NCBI GenBank assembly: GCA_036826295.1
Contig: DAISWO010000007.1
Span: 1-31,652, forward strand
DNA from: DAISWO01 sp036826295
Lineage (GTDB): Bacteria; Patescibacteriota; Saccharimonadia; Saccharimonadales; JAGQNJ01
DNA length: 31,652 bases
Direction of reading: 5' to 3'
Of this stretch, positions 30,524 through 31,652 are shown one piece after another; positions within the stretch are counted from its first letter, which is position 1, and the number at the start of each line of letters is the position of its first letter. The position numbers were made by a program, and so were the translations under genes. The notes beneath the pieces are model-generated. The model was not told where the DNA came from and searched no databases. It saw only the letters and a list, made by a program, of their open reading frames with translations.

Positions 30524-31150
30524 ATGGAACAAATAGATAATTTACTTCTGGACAAATTGAGAAAATGGCTGGGAAGTGGTTCGATTAATATTTTTGGTAG
30601 ACCTTTTTCCGGAAAAGACACACAAGGTAAAAAACTGTCACAGCTTTTTGATGCACCACTGATTGGTGGTGGTGATATATTGCGTGCGAGCAATATCCCA
30701 AAAAATATTAAAGACATCATGGGTAAAGGTGAGTTGATTCCCACTCAAGCCTACATAGATATTGTCCTACCCTATCTCAGCCAAGAAAACTTGAAAGGTA
30801 AACCAATAATTTTGAGCTCTGTTGGGAGATGGCAAGGCGAAGAGCAGGGCGTCATGGAAGCTCTTGAGTTAGCAAATCATCCCTTGAAAGCCGTTATATA
30901 CCTGAATATCGACGAAGATGATGTTAGCGAGCGCTGGGAGATAGCTCAAAAGCTTGGCGACAGGGGCAGGCGAGCAGACGATGCCCATGGGACTCTCGCC
31001 ACAAGATTAAAAGAATTTAGAGAAAAGACAATTCCGGTCATCCAATATTACGAGAATAGTAACTTATTGATCAAGGTTGACGGATCAAAATCAGAGGAAG
31101 CAATATTTAAGAATATACTTGAGTCAGTTTTGATTTTTTCGAAAACTTAA
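30524..31150 (+). CDS. Adenylate-kinase-like nucleoside monophosphate kinase
   Basis: 208-residue P-loop kinase predicted to transfer phosphate from ATP to a nucleoside monophosphate. The P-loop at 25-34 reads GRPFSGKDTQ where adenylate kinases normally have GxPGxGKGTQ, so two glycines are replaced. An NMP-binding block follows (GGGDILRA, KGELIPTQ), and the arginine-bearing LGDRGRRADD corresponds to the lid/R-motif region. The lid has no zinc cysteines. The ATG at 30524 is chosen over 30488, which lies in the promoter. The stop TAA interlocks with the lepA stop. It may be a divergent paralogue of the housekeeping adk, or have another substrate. Confidence 0.78.
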   Translation: MEQIDNLLLDKLRKWLGSGSINIFGRPFSGKDTQGKKLSQLFDAPLIGGGDILRASNIPKNIKDIMGKGELIPTQAYIDIVLPYLSQENLKGKPIILSSVGRWQGEEQGVMEALELANHPLKAVIYLNIDEDDVSERWEIAQKLGDRGRRADDAHGTLATRLKEFREKTIPVIQYYENSNLLIKVDGSKSEEAIFKNILESVLIFSKT

Positions 31151-31652
31151 TCTCGTTTGAGCATCACTGTAAATGCTTCGGGCGGAATTTCAACATTACC
31201 GAATTTTTTCATCCTAGCTTTACCCTTTTTTTGCTTGGCTAGTTGTTTTTTCTTTCGCGAGACATCACCACCATACAGGCCGGTTGTAACATCTTTTCGG
31301 TAGGCACTTATATCTTCACGAGCAATAAAGCTTCCGCCAATTGCCGCCTGCAAACTTACCTTGAACTGCTGGCGCGGGATTACTTCTTTTAACTTACCCA
31401 CAATTTCTCTACCAAAATTAACGGCCTCAGATCTATGCGTCATGACAGATAACGATTCTACAATCTCGCCTGCCACATAAAAATCTACCCTAACCAAATC
31501 TTCAACGCGATAATCGTCCAACTCGTAGTTAAACGAACCATAGCCACTAGTTACGCTCTTTAATTGATCGTAAAAATCTGTTAATAGATTAGCAAGTGGT
31601 GCTTCAAAGTTAACCACAGCTAATTCGTCAACGTAGGATATATTTTTTTGTA
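31147..31652 (-). CDS. lepA: Elongation factor 4 LepA (C-terminal part; 5' end beyond window)
   Basis: The last 167 residues of the ribosome-associated GTPase EF-4, which acts on stalled or mistranslocated ribosomes. The visible part covers domain V (YGSFNYELDDYRVEDLVRVDF) and the LepA-specific C-terminal domain, with GGSFIAREDISAYRKDVT, LYGGDVSRKKKQLAKQKK and the ending FGNVEIPPEAFTVML. The GTPase domain lies to the right of the window. It is convergent with the adenylate-kinase-like gene; the two stop codons share the TTAA at 31147-31150. Confidence 0.96.
   Translation of the reverse strand, partial: QKNISYVDELAVVNFEAPLANLLTDFYDQLKSVTSGYGSFNYELDDYRVEDLVRVDFYVAGEIVESLSVMTHRSEAVNFGREIVGKLKEVIPRQQFKVSLQAAIGGSFIAREDISAYRKDVTTGLYGGDVSRKKKQLAKQKKGKARMKKFGNVEIPPEAFTVMLKRD

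Noticed and set aside
1..31652. Possible reassignment of UGA, as in some Patescibacteria
   Set aside because: Several conserved genes end correctly at TGA (pilB at 3610-3612 and the minor pilins), and no conserved frame runs through TGA.
1..31652. CRISPR arrays, insertion sequences, phage genes, rRNA
   Set aside because: No regularly spaced repeats, transposase, integrase or phage motifs were seen on either strand, and no rRNA-like stretch.

Overview
The window looks like chromosomal DNA of a small-genome, probably host-dependent bacterium of the Candidate Phyla Radiation (Patescibacteria), most plausibly a Saccharibacteria (TM7) relative. This is inferred from gene content and style: short, tightly packed genes with overlapping starts and stops, a full type IV pilus set beside ComEC, a short HrcA, lamin-tail and 'GFxP' pilin-like surface proteins, and ordinary use of UGA as a stop, which argues against the UGA-recoding Gracilibacteria and Absconditabacteria. 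No 16S gene is present, so the assignment stays an inference.

Layout. recA (left edge, minus strand) diverges from a type IV pilus block (1164-11256): a cysteine-rich prepilin, pilB, pilC, the major pilin on its own promoter/SD/terminator unit, three minor or tip prepilins, then pilM, pilN, pilO and a small single-pass protein. A minus-strand block follows (11264-17879): a PH-domain membrane protein, ruvB, ruvA, ruvC, a lamin-tail surface protein with cysteine repeats, yebC and comEC. From 17880 to 18424 lies a gene-poor stretch with tRNA-Lys(UUU), fragments of that tRNA on both sides, a GC-rich palindrome and several potential RNA structures. Next come a SAM methyltransferase and a membrane protein, a RimK-type ligase cassette (DUF192, rimK, RimK-associated protease) facing a second ATP-grasp ligase, a 37-residue pilin-like small gene, a diguanylate-cyclase-like gene, a sortase, and the heat-shock group hrcA-grpE-dnaK-small gene, followed by a VKOR-family protein and dnaJ. 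A CIRCE operator overlaps the hrcA promoter. The right edge holds a 62-residue small gene, an adenylate-kinase-like gene and the C-terminal part of lepA.

How it fits together. Pilus, ComEC, RecA and RuvABC would together serve DNA capture, entry and recombination. The VKOR protein could supply disulfides to the cysteine-rich surface proteins, and the sortase and lamin-tail protein add to the cell-surface theme.

The most striking system-wide signal is promoter architecture. At about ten genes a sigma70-like -10 box sits only 6-9 nt before the start codon with no Shine-Dalgarno sequence, implying leaderless mRNAs, whereas recA, the major pilin, yebC, grpE and dnaK have clear SD sequences. The most unusual locus is the tRNA-Lys neighbourhood (17919-18391).
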